DNA from: MED-G105 sp965263305
Lineage (GTDB): Bacteria > Pseudomonadota > Alphaproteobacteria > Caulobacterales > Parvularculaceae
Assembly: GCA_965263305.1 (NCBI GenBank)
Contig: OZ253666.1
Span: 186,001 to 250,000 of the forward strand
Direction of reading: 5' to 3'
DNA: 64,000 nucleotides
The notes under the pieces are model-generated. The model saw only the letters and a list, made by a program, of their open reading frames with translations, made no database searches and was not told where the DNA came from. A program made the position numbers and the translations under genes. Shown piece by piece: positions 1 to 8,980 of the stretch; the stretch's first letter is position 1, and each line of letters begins with the position of its first letter.

Positions 1-89
1 ACGCGCTCGCCCGCCAGGATCAAGGCGCCATGCGATAATTCGAGGCCATTTGATGGTGCTTTTTGCATATCCGCCGCGCTCTGTCGCAT
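1..89 (-). CDS. N-terminal part of a gene cut by the window start (unidentified)
   Basis: An open frame reads leftward off the window edge from an ATG at 89 (alternative ATG at 68) without a stop. Only about 30 codons are visible and no family can be recognised. It would be divergent in layout from nothing else here; the next gene to the right is also on the minus strand and ends at 158. The coding nature is a guess based on the open frame reaching the edge. Confidence 0.3.
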   Translation of the reverse strand, partial: MRQSAADMQKAPSNGLELSHGALILAGER

Positions 90-95
90 AGCTTT

Positions 96-137
96 GTGAC
101 AATTGAGCGAAATGCCCGGATAACGGTTAATTGTCAC
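96..137. repeat. 9-base perfect inverted repeat upstream of the edge gene
   Basis: The bases gtgacaatt at 96-104 are exactly inverted as aattgtcac at 129-137, with 24 bases between. It lies just upstream of the possible start at 89 and after the end of the acetyltransferase gene. It could be a pair of operator half-sites; it has no T-run and so does not look like a terminator. Confidence 0.4.
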
Positions 138-157
138 CCTCTTGCAACGCCCATTGC

Positions 158-808
158 TTACCCGGACGGACCGCTGCGGTCGCCCATTTCAAACTGCCGA
201 CCGCCACATGCCCCAAAGTAGTCGCTAGCCGTTAGGGCGTACAAGCAATGGTCGCGCCAGTCGCCATTGATGAAAAGGTAGTCTCGCGCCAGCCCCTCTT
301 TCCGGAACCCAGTTTTCTCCAAAACACGGCGAGATGCCGAATTACCGGGCTGACAGGCGGCCTGCAGCCGGTTAAGCGCAAGTTTCTGAAAAGCGTGCTC
401 GCACACCGCCCCGACAGCCGCTGATCCGACGCCCTGGCGCAAAAAGGGCTCCCCAACCCAATACCCAATTTCAGCGGAACAGGAGGCGTGATAACGAATA
501 GACGAAAGCGTCACACCGCCGACGAAGGCACCTTCTTTTTCGGCCTCGCTTTTTTCAAAAATAAAAAGAGGAAGCGCCGAGCCTGCACGGCGTTCTCGTT
601 CCTGCGCGCGCAATCGAACGCGAAAGATATCAGGTGTGATGTCGTCGGATCGCCATGCCGGCTCCCATCGCGTGAGATGCGCTTTACTCGCCTCGCGAAG
701 AGCGATCCACGCTTCCGCATCACGGGGCTCCCCTGCCCGCAAAATGAGATTCTCCGTTTCGATAACGGGAGAAAATCGCTGATCGCGGCCAAAATCAAAG
801 CTGAACAT
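158..808 (-). CDS. GNAT-family N-acetyltransferase (RimJ/RimL type)
   Basis: The 216-residue product opens with the strand typical of RimJ/RimL enzymes (ETENLILRAGEPRDAEAW) and continues with EIGYWVGEPFLRQGVGSAAV, which carries the acetyl-CoA binding R-Q-G-V-G-S loop (the Q/RxxGxG/A motif). The later segment with NxASRRVLEKTGFRKEG is also typical. Such enzymes move an acetyl group from acetyl-CoA to a protein N-terminus or a small amine; the substrate here cannot be read. The gene stands alone, followed at a distance of about 160 bases upstream by the M16 protease gene on the same strand. Family assignment is secure, specificity is not. Confidence 0.85.
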   Translation of the reverse strand: MFSFDFGRDQRFSPVIETENLILRAGEPRDAEAWIALREASKAHLTRWEPAWRSDDITPDIFRVRLRAQERERRAGSALPLFIFEKSEAEKEGAFVGGVTLSSIRYHASCSAEIGYWVGEPFLRQGVGSAAVGAVCEHAFQKLALNRLQAACQPGNSASRRVLEKTGFRKEGLARDYLFINGDWRDHCLYALTASDYFGACGGRQFEMGDRSGPSG

Positions 809-969
809 GAATTACGCTGTAATCCGCTGAAACAAGACACCGATACCATCTGGATCAACGCCCTGTGTAATCCCAAGGCGGTCTTTATTGTGGCTCGGGT
901 TTAAAAGCCCGAGCCAAGATAGTCTAAATGACGCGAAGCGCCAAATTAAGCCTTGGCGTGATTGGCGCT

Positions 970-2301
970 TTATGGATGAAAGCCGATCGCTTTTCCCACC
1001 GCCTCAGGGTCGCTTTGCCCGACTAAGGAAAGAGAGAGGGGCGCCGCTAAAAAACGTTCCGCGGCGCGGCGCACATCGGCGAGGCCGACGGCCTCAAAAT
1101 ACGACCATTCCTCCTCAAGAGAGATTAATCGACCATAGGATAGAAAATCGGAAACCCATGCATCCGCTCGATCTTCGGCATCCTCCATTTCCATGACAAG
1201 CCCGGCGCGGATCATCGCCCGAGCGCGATCAATTTCCTCTTGCGTGACATCCCGCGCCATTTGCTCCGCCGTTTCACGGATGAGCGCAGCGGCGGCCGGC
1301 GCCTTATCAGCATCAACCCCCGCATAGGCGCCGATTAGGCCTGTATCCTCGTAAACATCCGTAAACGCATAAACGCTGTAGGAGAGTCCCCGCTCCTCGC
1401 GCACCGCCTGGAACAGCCGCGACGACCATCCGCCGCCAAAGGCTTCCGCAAAAATTTGAAGCGCCGGCAGATTTTCATGGGCAATGCCATAGCCTTCGGC
1501 CGCGACGGCAATATGGGTTTGCTCGCTGTCACGTTTATCAAAACGACGCCCACCGACATAGCGGCCAATAGCCCGTTTACCCGTTGCCGAATTTTTTCCG
1601 TCAGGGGGCGTTGTTCTATCGGAAGAGTCCGGACCAGCGGACATGCCAAAGCCGCCAAAATGCTGTTCAGCGAGTTTCAAAATTCCATCGGCGGAGGCGG
1701 CGCCCGCCACGGCAATGACCATGGAGGGTGGCGCGTAGTGATCCGCGATAAACGACCGCAAACCCGCTGTAGTATGGGCGGATACCGTTTTCTTTGTGCC
1801 GAGAATTGGACGCCCCAAAGGATGATCGCCAAAGGCCGCGCTTTGCAAGAGTTCAAACACGACATCGTCAGGGGTATCAGCGGCTTCCGCGATTTCCTGC
1901 AAAACCACATCACGTTCTTTATCAAGATCTTCTTCGGCGAGGGTCGGCGCCTGCAAAATATCTGCGAGGAGTTCAAACGCTAATGGGAGATCCGGACCAA
2001 GGACACGGGCTTCATAACTTGTGGTTTCATAGCCCGTCGCCGCATTTAACGTCCCACCGACGCCTTCAATTTCTTCGGCAAGCTGTTTCGACGTGCGCGC
2101 GGTCGTGCCTTTGAACGCCATATGCTCCAAAAGGTGGGCAAGGCCCTGTTGATCGACCGTCTCGTCCAAAGCGCCCGCCTTGAAGGTGACGGACAACGCT
2201 GCGGACCCCGCGTGCTTCATGGGGTCGGCGATAACAACAGCGCCATTTGAAAGGGTCGTGAGTTGCGGCATTGCCGCGCCATCCAATGGCAAACCGGTCA
2301 T
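970..2301 (-). CDS. M16-family zinc metallopeptidase (mitochondrial-processing-peptidase-like)
   Basis: The 443-residue product has the inverted zinc motif HLLEHMAFKGT (HxxEH) near residue 58, followed about 70 residues later by the conserved acidic E-x6-E region (VLQEIAEAADTPDD). The C-terminal half carries the R/Y motif seen in active-site-partner domains (FQAVREERGLSYSVYAF). This is the size of the single-module PqqL/MPP-beta-like proteases common in alphaproteobacteria. Its ATG overlaps the stop of thrC by four bases, so the two are probably translationally coupled. An inner ATG at 2271 is an alternative start that would give a more typical N-terminus. No signal peptide is visible, so it is likely cytoplasmic. 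Confidence 0.9.
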   Translation of the reverse strand: MTGLPLDGAAMPQLTTLSNGAVVIADPMKHAGSAALSVTFKAGALDETVDQQGLAHLLEHMAFKGTTARTSKQLAEEIEGVGGTLNAATGYETTSYEARVLGPDLPLAFELLADILQAPTLAEEDLDKERDVVLQEIAEAADTPDDVVFELLQSAAFGDHPLGRPILGTKKTVSAHTTAGLRSFIADHYAPPSMVIAVAGAASADGILKLAEQHFGGFGMSAGPDSSDRTTPPDGKNSATGKRAIGRYVGGRRFDKRDSEQTHIAVAAEGYGIAHENLPALQIFAEAFGGGWSSRLFQAVREERGLSYSVYAFTDVYEDTGLIGAYAGVDADKAPAAAALIRETAEQMARDVTQEEIDRARAMIRAGLVMEMEDAEDRADAWVSDFLSYGRLISLEEEWSYFEAVGLADVRRAAERFLAAPLSLSLVGQSDPEAVGKAIGFHP

Positions 2302-3746
2302 GCGTTGTGGATCCCGGTATCGGCATCAATCATGTCAGGTCGTGCATTCGCTAAAATAAGATCCGCAATTTGATCAACATTGGCGGACGCTTCCAGCATG
2401 CGTTCGGGGCGGTCAAATAAATCGGCAAAATGCACTGGCAACCCAGGGCGTTCGCCCGCCGCTGCCTCAACCGCATCCGGGAACTTTGCAGGATGAGCGG
2501 TCGCCAACACAACGTTTGGTCCCCCCAACGCGCCGTCGTGAACAAGGGTATCAGCGGCGACAAGACCAACAGCCGTATGCGGATCGATCAGTATATCTTC
2601 CTGTTCTTTGATAGAGGCGATTTTGGCTTTTACCGCCTTTTCGCTCGCCCGGGCCGAGACGAAATCTTCCTGCATGTATTCAAGCCAAGCCGTCGGCACA
2701 TCCATGCCGCCCATGGTATTGAAGTCCTGCATGAATTCGCGAATGCGCGCCGCATCACGTCTTGATGCTTCAAAAAGAAGCCGCTCAAAATTTGACGCCA
2801 CCTGAATATCCATCGACGGCGACGTCGTGGGGGTCACGCTATCCGGCTTGTAGGCGCCATTCGTCAACACACGGTGCATGATATCGTTTTCATTGACCGC
2901 CACCGCGAGCTTTCCAATTGGCGCGCCCATGCGCTTGGCGACAAAGCCGGCGAAAACATCGCCAAAATTACCGGTCGGAACAACGAAATTCACAGATTTG
3001 CCTTGAGCTTCTTCAAGGCGGGCGCATGTCGTAAAGTAGTAGACGGTCTGCACCGCGAGGCGCACCCAATTGATCGAGTTCACACCGCCTAAATTTCGCG
3101 CCGCCGAAAGGCGGTCATGGGAAAAAAGGGATTTTACGATTGCCTGGCAATCATCGAAGCTGCCGTCGACGGCAATATTGACAATGTTCGACGCTTTGTT
3201 GGTCGTCATGATGCGCCGCTGCACGTCGGATATGCGCCCCTTGGGATGGAGCATATAGACATCAACATTTTCCGCACCGGCAAACGCGTCCACCGCCGCA
3301 CCCCCGGTATCGCCTGACGTCGCGCCAATAATTGTCTTGCGGTCACCATCTTGAAGCGCCCAATCGTATAGCTGGGCGAGCATCTGCATCGCGACGTCTT
3401 TAAACGCGAGGGTCGGTCCGTGGAACAATTCCAGAAGGTGGACGCCGCCGCTCTCAATCGCGGCTAACGGGGCGGCGGTCGCCGGGTCTTGAAACCCCTT
3501 ATAGGCCCGCATCGCCATTTCGCCGAGCGCCGCCTCTTCGATTTCGCCATGGGCAAAACGGGCGAGAACGGCGGCGGCGGTTTCGGCAAAAGAGCGCCCT
3601 TTGAGGGCGTCAAGATCGGCGGAAGAAAGGCGCGGCCATTCTCTTGGTACGTACAACCCGCCATCACTGGCGAGCCCAGTAAGCACCGCCTCGCGGAAAG
3701 AGATCGCAGGGGCCTCGCCTCGGGTTGAAATATAGGCCTTACTCAA
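2298..3746 (-). CDS. thrC: threonine synthase
   Basis: This PLP enzyme converts O-phospho-L-homoserine to L-threonine, the last step of threonine biosynthesis. The N-terminus reads KAYISTRGEAPAISFREA, the family signature; the PLP lysine lies in HGPTLAFKDVAMQ; the phosphate-binding SGDTGGAA follows. I placed the start at a TTG (3744-3746) because a perfect AGGAG lies seven bases upstream (3754-3758), whereas the further GTG at 3776 has no such site. The product is then 482 residues, usual for the long bacterial form. The gene overlaps the M16 protease gene downstream, an order common in alphaproteobacteria. Confidence 0.95.
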   Translation of the reverse strand: MSKAYISTRGEAPAISFREAVLTGLASDGGLYVPREWPRLSSADLDALKGRSFAETAAAVLARFAHGEIEEAALGEMAMRAYKGFQDPATAAPLAAIESGGVHLLELFHGPTLAFKDVAMQMLAQLYDWALQDGDRKTIIGATSGDTGGAAVDAFAGAENVDVYMLHPKGRISDVQRRIMTTNKASNIVNIAVDGSFDDCQAIVKSLFSHDRLSAARNLGGVNSINWVRLAVQTVYYFTTCARLEEAQGKSVNFVVPTGNFGDVFAGFVAKRMGAPIGKLAVAVNENDIMHRVLTNGAYKPDSVTPTTSPSMDIQVASNFERLLFEASRRDAARIREFMQDFNTMGGMDVPTAWLEYMQEDFVSARASEKAVKAKIASIKEQEDILIDPHTAVGLVAADTLVHDGALGGPNVVLATAHPAKFPDAVEAAAGERPGLPVHFADLFDRPERMLEASANVDQIADLILANARPDMIDADTGIHNA

Positions 3747-3925
3747 ACCATTGCTCCTAAAAGGGGGTCCGCTCACGAAGCGCGAAACCGGCCCGATCTA
3801 TCGAAACAGCGGTCAGAGCAAGCCATGCCCCGTGGGTCAAGCCCGAAAACCGCCGTCAGGACAGATAAAATGGAAAACCAGCTTATGGTAGGCTTCGCCC
3901 GGCGAGTTTCGCCAACCGCACGAGC

Positions 3926-5035
3926 CTACCCAGTCTCGTCGACATCACAGATTAGAAATTGCTTTTCTGCAATCGCGCCAATGAGCAACTTATCGCCCAG
4001 TTGATCGGCCGCCGTTGCTGCGGAGAACGTCGCGCCGTCCGTAGCGTAGAGTCTTTGGTAGGGGGGCATGCTCTCCCCTTCCCGTTCACCAGCATCGAGG
4101 CCGAGGGCCTCATCCTGGGTCACCTTTAAGACAAGCGACGGCGCCCGCGTTTTTTCAGAGCGACGGTGGCGCGCCGCCAATAGCGGCTTTTGGTGGGCGG
4201 CGATCAAAAGGTCGCCATTTTCCTGGACATTAATGTTGTCAGCCGCACCCGGCAGCACGACGCTGTGAAGCAACCGAAGCGACCCGTTTTGAGAGTCTCG
4301 CTCATAGGCCCGAAGCGCCATGCCAGCGCTTTCAGCGACGTAAAGGATGTCACCACCCGGGCTGAGGGCCAGGCCATTGGCGAATTTCAACCCTTCCGCC
4401 GCCAAACGGAAAGATACGCCATTGAAATCATAAATTTTGCCATCACCGCTGCGGGTGAGATAGGCCCAACGACCGAGGAGCGAACCTCGGCCCGCCTCCA
4501 CGTCATTGGATACATAGAAGGACCTTGGCCCCGTTGCGACCACGCTGTTCGGGCTGGTGAGCCGATACTCTGCAAATGTCTCCAGGTGAATGAGCATCCC
4601 ATCGGCGCCGACATCAAAGAGTTCAACACTCTTAGCGGCGGCGTTCACCACAAACAGCCGACGCGTCTCGCCTTCTTCGTAGTAGCTAAGACCCAGAGGT
4701 TCAAAAATCTCAGGCGTCCCGCCGCTTCGCCCCCGCCAGTTCCAAGCATCCAAGGGATCATCGATATTCACGATGTAAATCTCGCCTCTCGTGTCCGACG
4801 ATGCGGCGCGACGGTCATATGACGAGATGAAGGCGCGACGCCGCAGACGGTCGATCTGCAAATCCTCAGGGCCCGCGAGCCCAACAACTGGAGTGCATTG
4901 CTGCGACGGCCCGATCTGAACGGCCTGGAAGTGGTTAAATGAAAACAGCGTTGATACGACGATCATGATGATGAGCGCCGACAACACTATGAATACTTTA
5001 AAGATCGCCCCAATACGCCCGAATAACACTCGCAC
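3926..5035 (-). CDS. paraoxonase/SMP-30-like six-bladed beta-propeller, membrane-anchored
   Basis: The 369-residue product begins with one hydrophobic segment (about residues 12-33) that would anchor it to the inner membrane with the rest in the periplasm. After it comes GPEDLQID, then ISSYDRR, LGLSYYEEGE, SPNSVVATGPRSFYVSND and FANGLALSPGGDILYVAES, the blade motifs of arylesterase/paraoxonase and SMP-30 propellers that bind calcium with Glu, Asn and Asp side chains. Those enzymes hydrolyse lactones or esters. The substrate is unknown. No partner gene is adjacent. Confidence 0.7.
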   Translation of the reverse strand: MRVLFGRIGAIFKVFIVLSALIIMIVVSTLFSFNHFQAVQIGPSQQCTPVVGLAGPEDLQIDRLRRRAFISSYDRRAASSDTRGEIYIVNIDDPLDAWNWRGRSGGTPEIFEPLGLSYYEEGETRRLFVVNAAAKSVELFDVGADGMLIHLETFAEYRLTSPNSVVATGPRSFYVSNDVEAGRGSLLGRWAYLTRSGDGKIYDFNGVSFRLAAEGLKFANGLALSPGGDILYVAESAGMALRAYERDSQNGSLRLLHSVVLPGAADNINVQENGDLLIAAHQKPLLAARHRRSEKTRAPSLVLKVTQDEALGLDAGEREGESMPPYQRLYATDGATFSAATAADQLGDKLLIGAIAEKQFLICDVDETG

Positions 5036-5406
5036 CGTTGTGCGTCTCCCACTTTTACCGCGCTGCGTATGTTGAGAACCGAAACCGTTGAACGCTCGGC
5101 CGCCCTGCTCCAGTGAGCTTGAACAAGCTCACGTCTTTCAAACGTTAGACGCCCACCGCCTTACACGCTAGACGGGCGAGCGCCTGATCACGCCGGTTTG
5201 TCGAATAATTTTGAGATTTTTGTTCAAACAAACATCAACAAAAGGAATTTTGACGTTCCGGGTTGCCTTTGCCACGATCAAGCCGTATAGCGCGCGGTCT
5301 TTGGCGGTATTTTTGCGTCCGCCAATCTTCGTATTAATAGCCGACTGCTCGCTTTTCGACCAGGGCGGCGCACCGACAACTGACGAGAAAACTGACGAGA
5401 GCTGTC
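5036..5406. other. Intergenic region with a hairpin upstream of rpmE
   Basis: This 371-base gap separates the divergent propeller gene and rpmE. The only clear structure is a 9-base-pair hairpin with a two-base loop (gtgagcttg at 5113-5121, caagctcac at 5124-5132). It has no T-run. It probably holds promoters for both genes; I could not assign -35/-10 boxes with confidence. Confidence 0.4.
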
Positions 5407-5637
5407 ATGAGAAAAGACATTCATCCGGCCTACCATCCGATTAAAGTCGTTTTGACGGACGGCTCGACGATTGAAATGCGATCTACCTATGGGGAGCCTG
5501 GGGCCACATTATCCCTCGATATTGACCCGGCGTCCCATCCGGCTTGGACGGGCGGCCCAGCCAAAACCCTAGAACGTGGTCAGGTTTCTAAATTCAATCA
5601 GAAATTTGGCGCGTTCGGTCTAAAGAAAAAAGACTAG
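5407..5637 (+). CDS. rpmE: 50S ribosomal protein L31
   Basis: The 76-residue product begins MRKDIHPAYHPIKVVLTDGS and ends in a short basic tail, as expected for bacterial L31, which sits at the bridge between the ribosomal subunits. It lacks the CxxC zinc ligands of the zinc-type form, which matches the alphaproteobacterial type. A purine-rich stretch precedes the ATG. A strong hairpin terminator lies about 110 bases downstream. Confidence 0.95.
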   Translation: MRKDIHPAYHPIKVVLTDGSTIEMRSTYGEPGATLSLDIDPASHPAWTGGPAKTLERGQVSKFNQKFGAFGLKKKD

Positions 5638-5740
5638 CACAAACCGTTTCAAGGTAAGGCTCCCTAGAATTTTGTTTGATGCGACGTCAAACGAAAGGCC
5701 TAGACAAGCCTGTCCTACTAGAAAAGACGCCGCCCAAAAT

Positions 5741-5775
5741 AAAAAGGCCGCCCCGAAAGGCGGCCCTTTATTTTG
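5741..5775. terminator. Bidirectional rho-independent terminator between rpmE and rcdA
   Basis: The stem ggccgcc (5746-5752) pairs with ggcggcc (5759-5765). It is followed by ctttatttt on the plus strand and by a T-rich run on the minus strand (the plus strand reads aaaataaaaa before the stem). It can end both rpmE and the converging rcdA transcript. Confidence 0.85.
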
Positions 5776-5820
5776 TGGGTAGGCAATAAATTCGGCTTAA
5801 TAATACTAACTCATCTGCAA

Positions 5821-6339
5821 TTAACGCCCAAACGCATCGAGCAGCGCCCGTTGTTGGGCGGCTGCATCTCCGACCGGTTCTTCTTGCTGCCGCCCGAACA
5901 GGTCACTATCGAGCCGGGCAATCCGATCATATAACTGGTTTGCCGCGTCCGTGAGGCCCATTAAAGCATTTGGCAATTCACCGTCCAACGCTTCGGCGGC
6001 GCCGGCTTCTTTTGGCGGCAGCCGATATTTTTCCTGAGCCGCTTCGACGGTTTTCATATCGCCTTCTCGCACGGCACGAAGGACCAGAAGCCAAGACGCA
6101 ATTTGCATTAATTGAGTGGTCAGTCTCATCGAGACGCCGGCATAGGAAAGCGCCCCTGACCGCGAAAGGGATTTCGACGCTTCACGCCCTTCCCCATCAA
6201 GGTAATTCGCCGTTTCTTCGACGAGCGCCATTCCTTCCCGGAAGGTGCGCGCAAACATTTCAGAATGCACAAAGCCATCGGGGCCCGTCAGCGCATCGCC
6301 CGTATTTCCGTTTTGCCGTTTTTTTTCTGGCGCGTTCAT
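5821..6339 (-). CDS. rcdA: RcdA-like DUF1465 protein (CtrA proteolysis adaptor)
   Basis: The 172-residue product matches the DUF1465 family: an opening helix with SEMFARTFREGMALVEETA, then SRSGALSYAGVSMRLTTQL and a second helix with ASWLLVLRAVREG. In Caulobacter, RcdA is a helical adaptor that helps ClpXP destroy CtrA and related substrates at the cell pole during the G1-S transition. Assignment to this family comes from sequence pattern; that it acts on CtrA here is inference from the family. The gene is alone on its strand, converging on rpmE. The C-terminus is short and polar, as in RcdA, where a flexible tail contacts other adaptors. Confidence 0.8.
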   Translation of the reverse strand: MNAPEKKRQNGNTGDALTGPDGFVHSEMFARTFREGMALVEETANYLDGEGREASKSLSRSGALSYAGVSMRLTTQLMQIASWLLVLRAVREGDMKTVEAAQEKYRLPPKEAGAAEALDGELPNALMGLTDAANQLYDRIARLDSDLFGRQQEEPVGDAAAQQRALLDAFGR

Positions 6340-6467
6340 GCTCTTCCCTCGAGCTCCTATATTACCTTGCCTAACCGCTAGCGCGGTGACAACACCTAAA
6401 TCCCTCGAAAACGATCCATCGGCCCTAATCTCTTAGCCGGAATTGTTGGTGTTAACGAGCAACGCCT

Positions 6468-7361
6468 ATGCCAAGAAACAATCCCAACGCCCTATCCACT
6501 GTTACAGCTATCGCTCCCAGGAGCCCCATCGCCCCTGACGGTTGTGAGACGATTGCGGGCGTGGACGGCTGTCCGGCAGGCTGGCTGTGGGTCGCCTACG
6601 ACTTAGAGGCGAAAAAAGCGCCCCGAAAACAAAAGACATGCGCGGATGCCAAACCCCAGCTCGATAGCCTTTGCCCACAACGTTTACGTGTCGGGATCGA
6701 GCCATCCTTCGCGCGTTTATTGAATGAAACACTGCCGGACTGTCTCATCATGGTCGATATGCCTGTCGGCCTTGTTGAAACGGGACGGCGCGCCTGCGAG
6801 GGCATGGCCCGCACCATTCTAGGGCCAAGGCGGTCTAGCGTGTTCTCTGCGCCGCGCCGTCCCATGCTTCATTGCGAGACCTACGCTGAAGCCAATGCCC
6901 TCGGCAAAGCGCAAGGGCCCGATGGCGGCGGCGGCCTTTCCGCCCAGGCCTGGAACCTCATCCCAAAAATCCGAGATCTGGATGCGGCGATAACGCCAAA
7001 AGACCAAGCCCGCTTAGGAGAGGCCCATACGGAAGTCGCCTTTACAAGGCTTGGAGCAGCGCGAAGCGCCAAAGAGAACGCAGGCGATGACGGGGACGGC
7101 GCCCCGTGTCGCTACAGCAAGCGTTCAGCCGAGGGTGAAGAAGAGCGTCGCCAACGCCTCACTCAAAACGGGCTGTCGCCGACCGCATTGATCGACCAAC
7201 TACGCCTCCACTTTCCACTCAAAAAACACTTCTCCAATGACGACCTACTAGACGCCTGCGCCCTTTTATTGACGGCTAAGGCGCGCATTGAGGGTGATGC
7301 GTGGCGCTTTTCCAACAATGAACGCGATGAGCGAGGATTGATGATTGAGATTTGGGGATAG
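6468..7361 (+). CDS. DUF429 protein (predicted RNase H-like fold)
   Basis: The 297-residue product has the DUF429 landmarks: AGVDGCPAGWLWV at residues 29-41, the acidic DMPVGL with GRRACEGMAR, SSVFSAPRR, a central NLIPKIRDLDA, EAHTEVAF and the closing NDDLLDACALL. The acidic residues are arranged as in RNase H-like nucleases, but no member has a settled function. The N-terminal 28 residues are poorly conserved, so the true start could be slightly later. It is flanked by rcdA (divergent) and a converging DUF1192 gene. Confidence 0.75.
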   Translation: MPRNNPNALSTVTAIAPRSPIAPDGCETIAGVDGCPAGWLWVAYDLEAKKAPRKQKTCADAKPQLDSLCPQRLRVGIEPSFARLLNETLPDCLIMVDMPVGLVETGRRACEGMARTILGPRRSSVFSAPRRPMLHCETYAEANALGKAQGPDGGGGLSAQAWNLIPKIRDLDAAITPKDQARLGEAHTEVAFTRLGAARSAKENAGDDGDGAPCRYSKRSAEGEEERRQRLTQNGLSPTALIDQLRLHFPLKKHFSNDDLLDACALLLTAKARIEGDAWRFSNNERDERGLMIEIWG

Positions 7362-7406
7362 TCATTGTTGCACTGATGACCAATATCCTTCGGCCAATCC
7401 AGGCTC

Positions 7407-7604
7407 TTACATCTTAAACAATTTTTCCGCCGCTGCCTTGGTGTCACCGCGTTGATCGATCGCCGCCTCGCATCGTTCGATTTCGGCGCGCATATTGGCG
7501 ATGCGCTCTTTAAGATCGTCCACAGACAGATCAGAGATATCCTGCTTCACCAGTTTATCCAGGGCCCAGTCAGGCCGCTCACGGGGCAGATCATCCTCAA
7601 ACAT
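7407..7604 (-). CDS. DUF1192 small protein
   Basis: The 65-residue acidic protein contains the family core DISDLSVDDLKERIANMRAE, followed by a coiled coil ending EKLF. DUF1192 proteins are short, widespread in alphaproteobacteria and of unknown role. The gene is divergent from the quinone oxidoreductase gene (127 bases between starts) and converges on the DUF429 gene. Its ATG follows a ggaagcctt-type purine stretch on the minus strand, consistent with a real start. Confidence 0.8.
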   Translation of the reverse strand: MFEDDLPRERPDWALDKLVKQDISDLSVDDLKERIANMRAEIERCEAAIDQRGDTKAAAEKLFKM

Positions 7605-7730
7605 AAGGCTTCCTCCAACTAATCGGGTTAAGTTTGCGGAATCGGCGTTTCTGTTTCAAGAACAACGTTCCAAACGGCTGCATTTAGACACGGTCACAAA
7701 TAAACAGGCCAATGAAAAGAAAGACTTTCA

Positions 7731-8732
7731 ATGCCCGGAAAAAATACCCTGCCGACATTGATGCGCGCCATTGAAATCACAGCGCCGGGCGGGCCTGAAA
7801 AACTGGCCGTGACGGAACGCGTCGTTCCAACGCCGGGCCCTGGGGAGGTGCTGATCAAAGTCGATGCTGCTGGGATCAACCGGCCCGACGTGTTGCAACG
7901 GATGGGGCTCTACCCTCCGCCGCCGGGGGCTAGCGACCTGCCGGGCTTGGAAGTCGCCGGCACTGTCGCCGCAATTGCGGCGGATGTCTCTGAGGTGACA
8001 TTGGGTGAGGCCGTCTGCGCCTTGCTGCCTGGCGGGGGCTACGCTGAGTACGCCGTCGCGCCGGCAGGCTCGTGCCTGCCTATCCCCATGGGGATCTCAC
8101 CAGAAGAAGCGGCAGGATTACCGGAAACCACCTTCACGGTGTGGGCGAATGTATTCGAAGACGCCGGCCTTAAAAACGGCGAGACATTGCTCGTCCATGG
8201 CGGCGCCAGCGGCATCGGCGCGACGGCCATTAGCCTGGCGAAGGCGTTTGGCGCCCGTGTCATCGCCACCGCCTCCTCAGCGGCGAAATGCGAGACAATC
8301 CTCACCCTCGGGGCCGATCAGGCCTTTAACTACGCCGAAGACCCTTGGGAGAAATCAATCGCCGAAGGTGGCGGCGCTGATGTTGTGTTGGACATGGCCG
8401 GCGGGGAGTTCGTCAATCGGAATCTCGACGCACTGAACCCAGGTGGGCGCCATGTTTCCATCGCGTTTTTGCGCGGCCCCATGGCGGAAATCAACATTAT
8501 GAGCATTATGCGCAAACGGTTGAGACTATCCGGCTCCACGATGAAGGCGCGGTCCGTCGAGGAAAAAGCGCGCCTCGCCGCGGCATTGAAAACTCATGTC
8601 TGGCCGCTCCTGACCTCGGGCGCCGTTAGACCCCATATCGACAGAATTTTCCCTTTGGATGACGCCGATGAAGCGCACCGCCATATGGAAGCAGGCGCCC
8701 ATACGGGCAAGATCATTTTGTCCACCCATTGA
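7731..8732 (+). CDS. NAD(P)H:quinone oxidoreductase, zinc-independent MDR family (PIG3/QorA type)
   Basis: The 333-residue product has the GroES-like entry motif GPGEVLIKVDAAGINRPDVL, the mid-chain ALLPGGGYAEY, and the Rossmann segment LLVHGGASGIGATAISLA that binds NADPH. There are no structural-zinc cysteines. It ends with the PHIDRIFPLDDADEAHRHM tail typical of PIG3-like quinone oxidoreductases. These reduce quinones by one electron or related enones in the cytoplasm. The first ~17 codons before MRAIEIT may not be translated; the ATG at 7749 region would give the usual start. Confidence 0.88.
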   Translation: MPGKNTLPTLMRAIEITAPGGPEKLAVTERVVPTPGPGEVLIKVDAAGINRPDVLQRMGLYPPPPGASDLPGLEVAGTVAAIAADVSEVTLGEAVCALLPGGGYAEYAVAPAGSCLPIPMGISPEEAAGLPETTFTVWANVFEDAGLKNGETLLVHGGASGIGATAISLAKAFGARVIATASSAAKCETILTLGADQAFNYAEDPWEKSIAEGGGADVVLDMAGGEFVNRNLDALNPGGRHVSIAFLRGPMAEINIMSIMRKRLRLSGSTMKARSVEEKARLAAALKTHVWPLLTSGAVRPHIDRIFPLDDADEAHRHMEAGAHTGKIILSTH

Positions 8733-8980
8733 TTACGAGACAAAAGTTTCCTCACTCCCCTTGCATTCGCGCTTGGCGAAGCAAGAAACGCAGACTATAT
8801 ACCTCCCGACTGTGCCTCTAGCTCATTGGAAGCGCAGCGGCGCTTTCCCCACCATTTTTCAAAGGTCAGCGCGGCGTCCGGCTCATCGGGCGCTGGCCGC
8901 ACGCTTTTGCACGATGATTGGATGGCGACGCCGCTGGACAAGAAATGCGCCCCCTCGGGTCGACGAACAAGGATCAAGAA

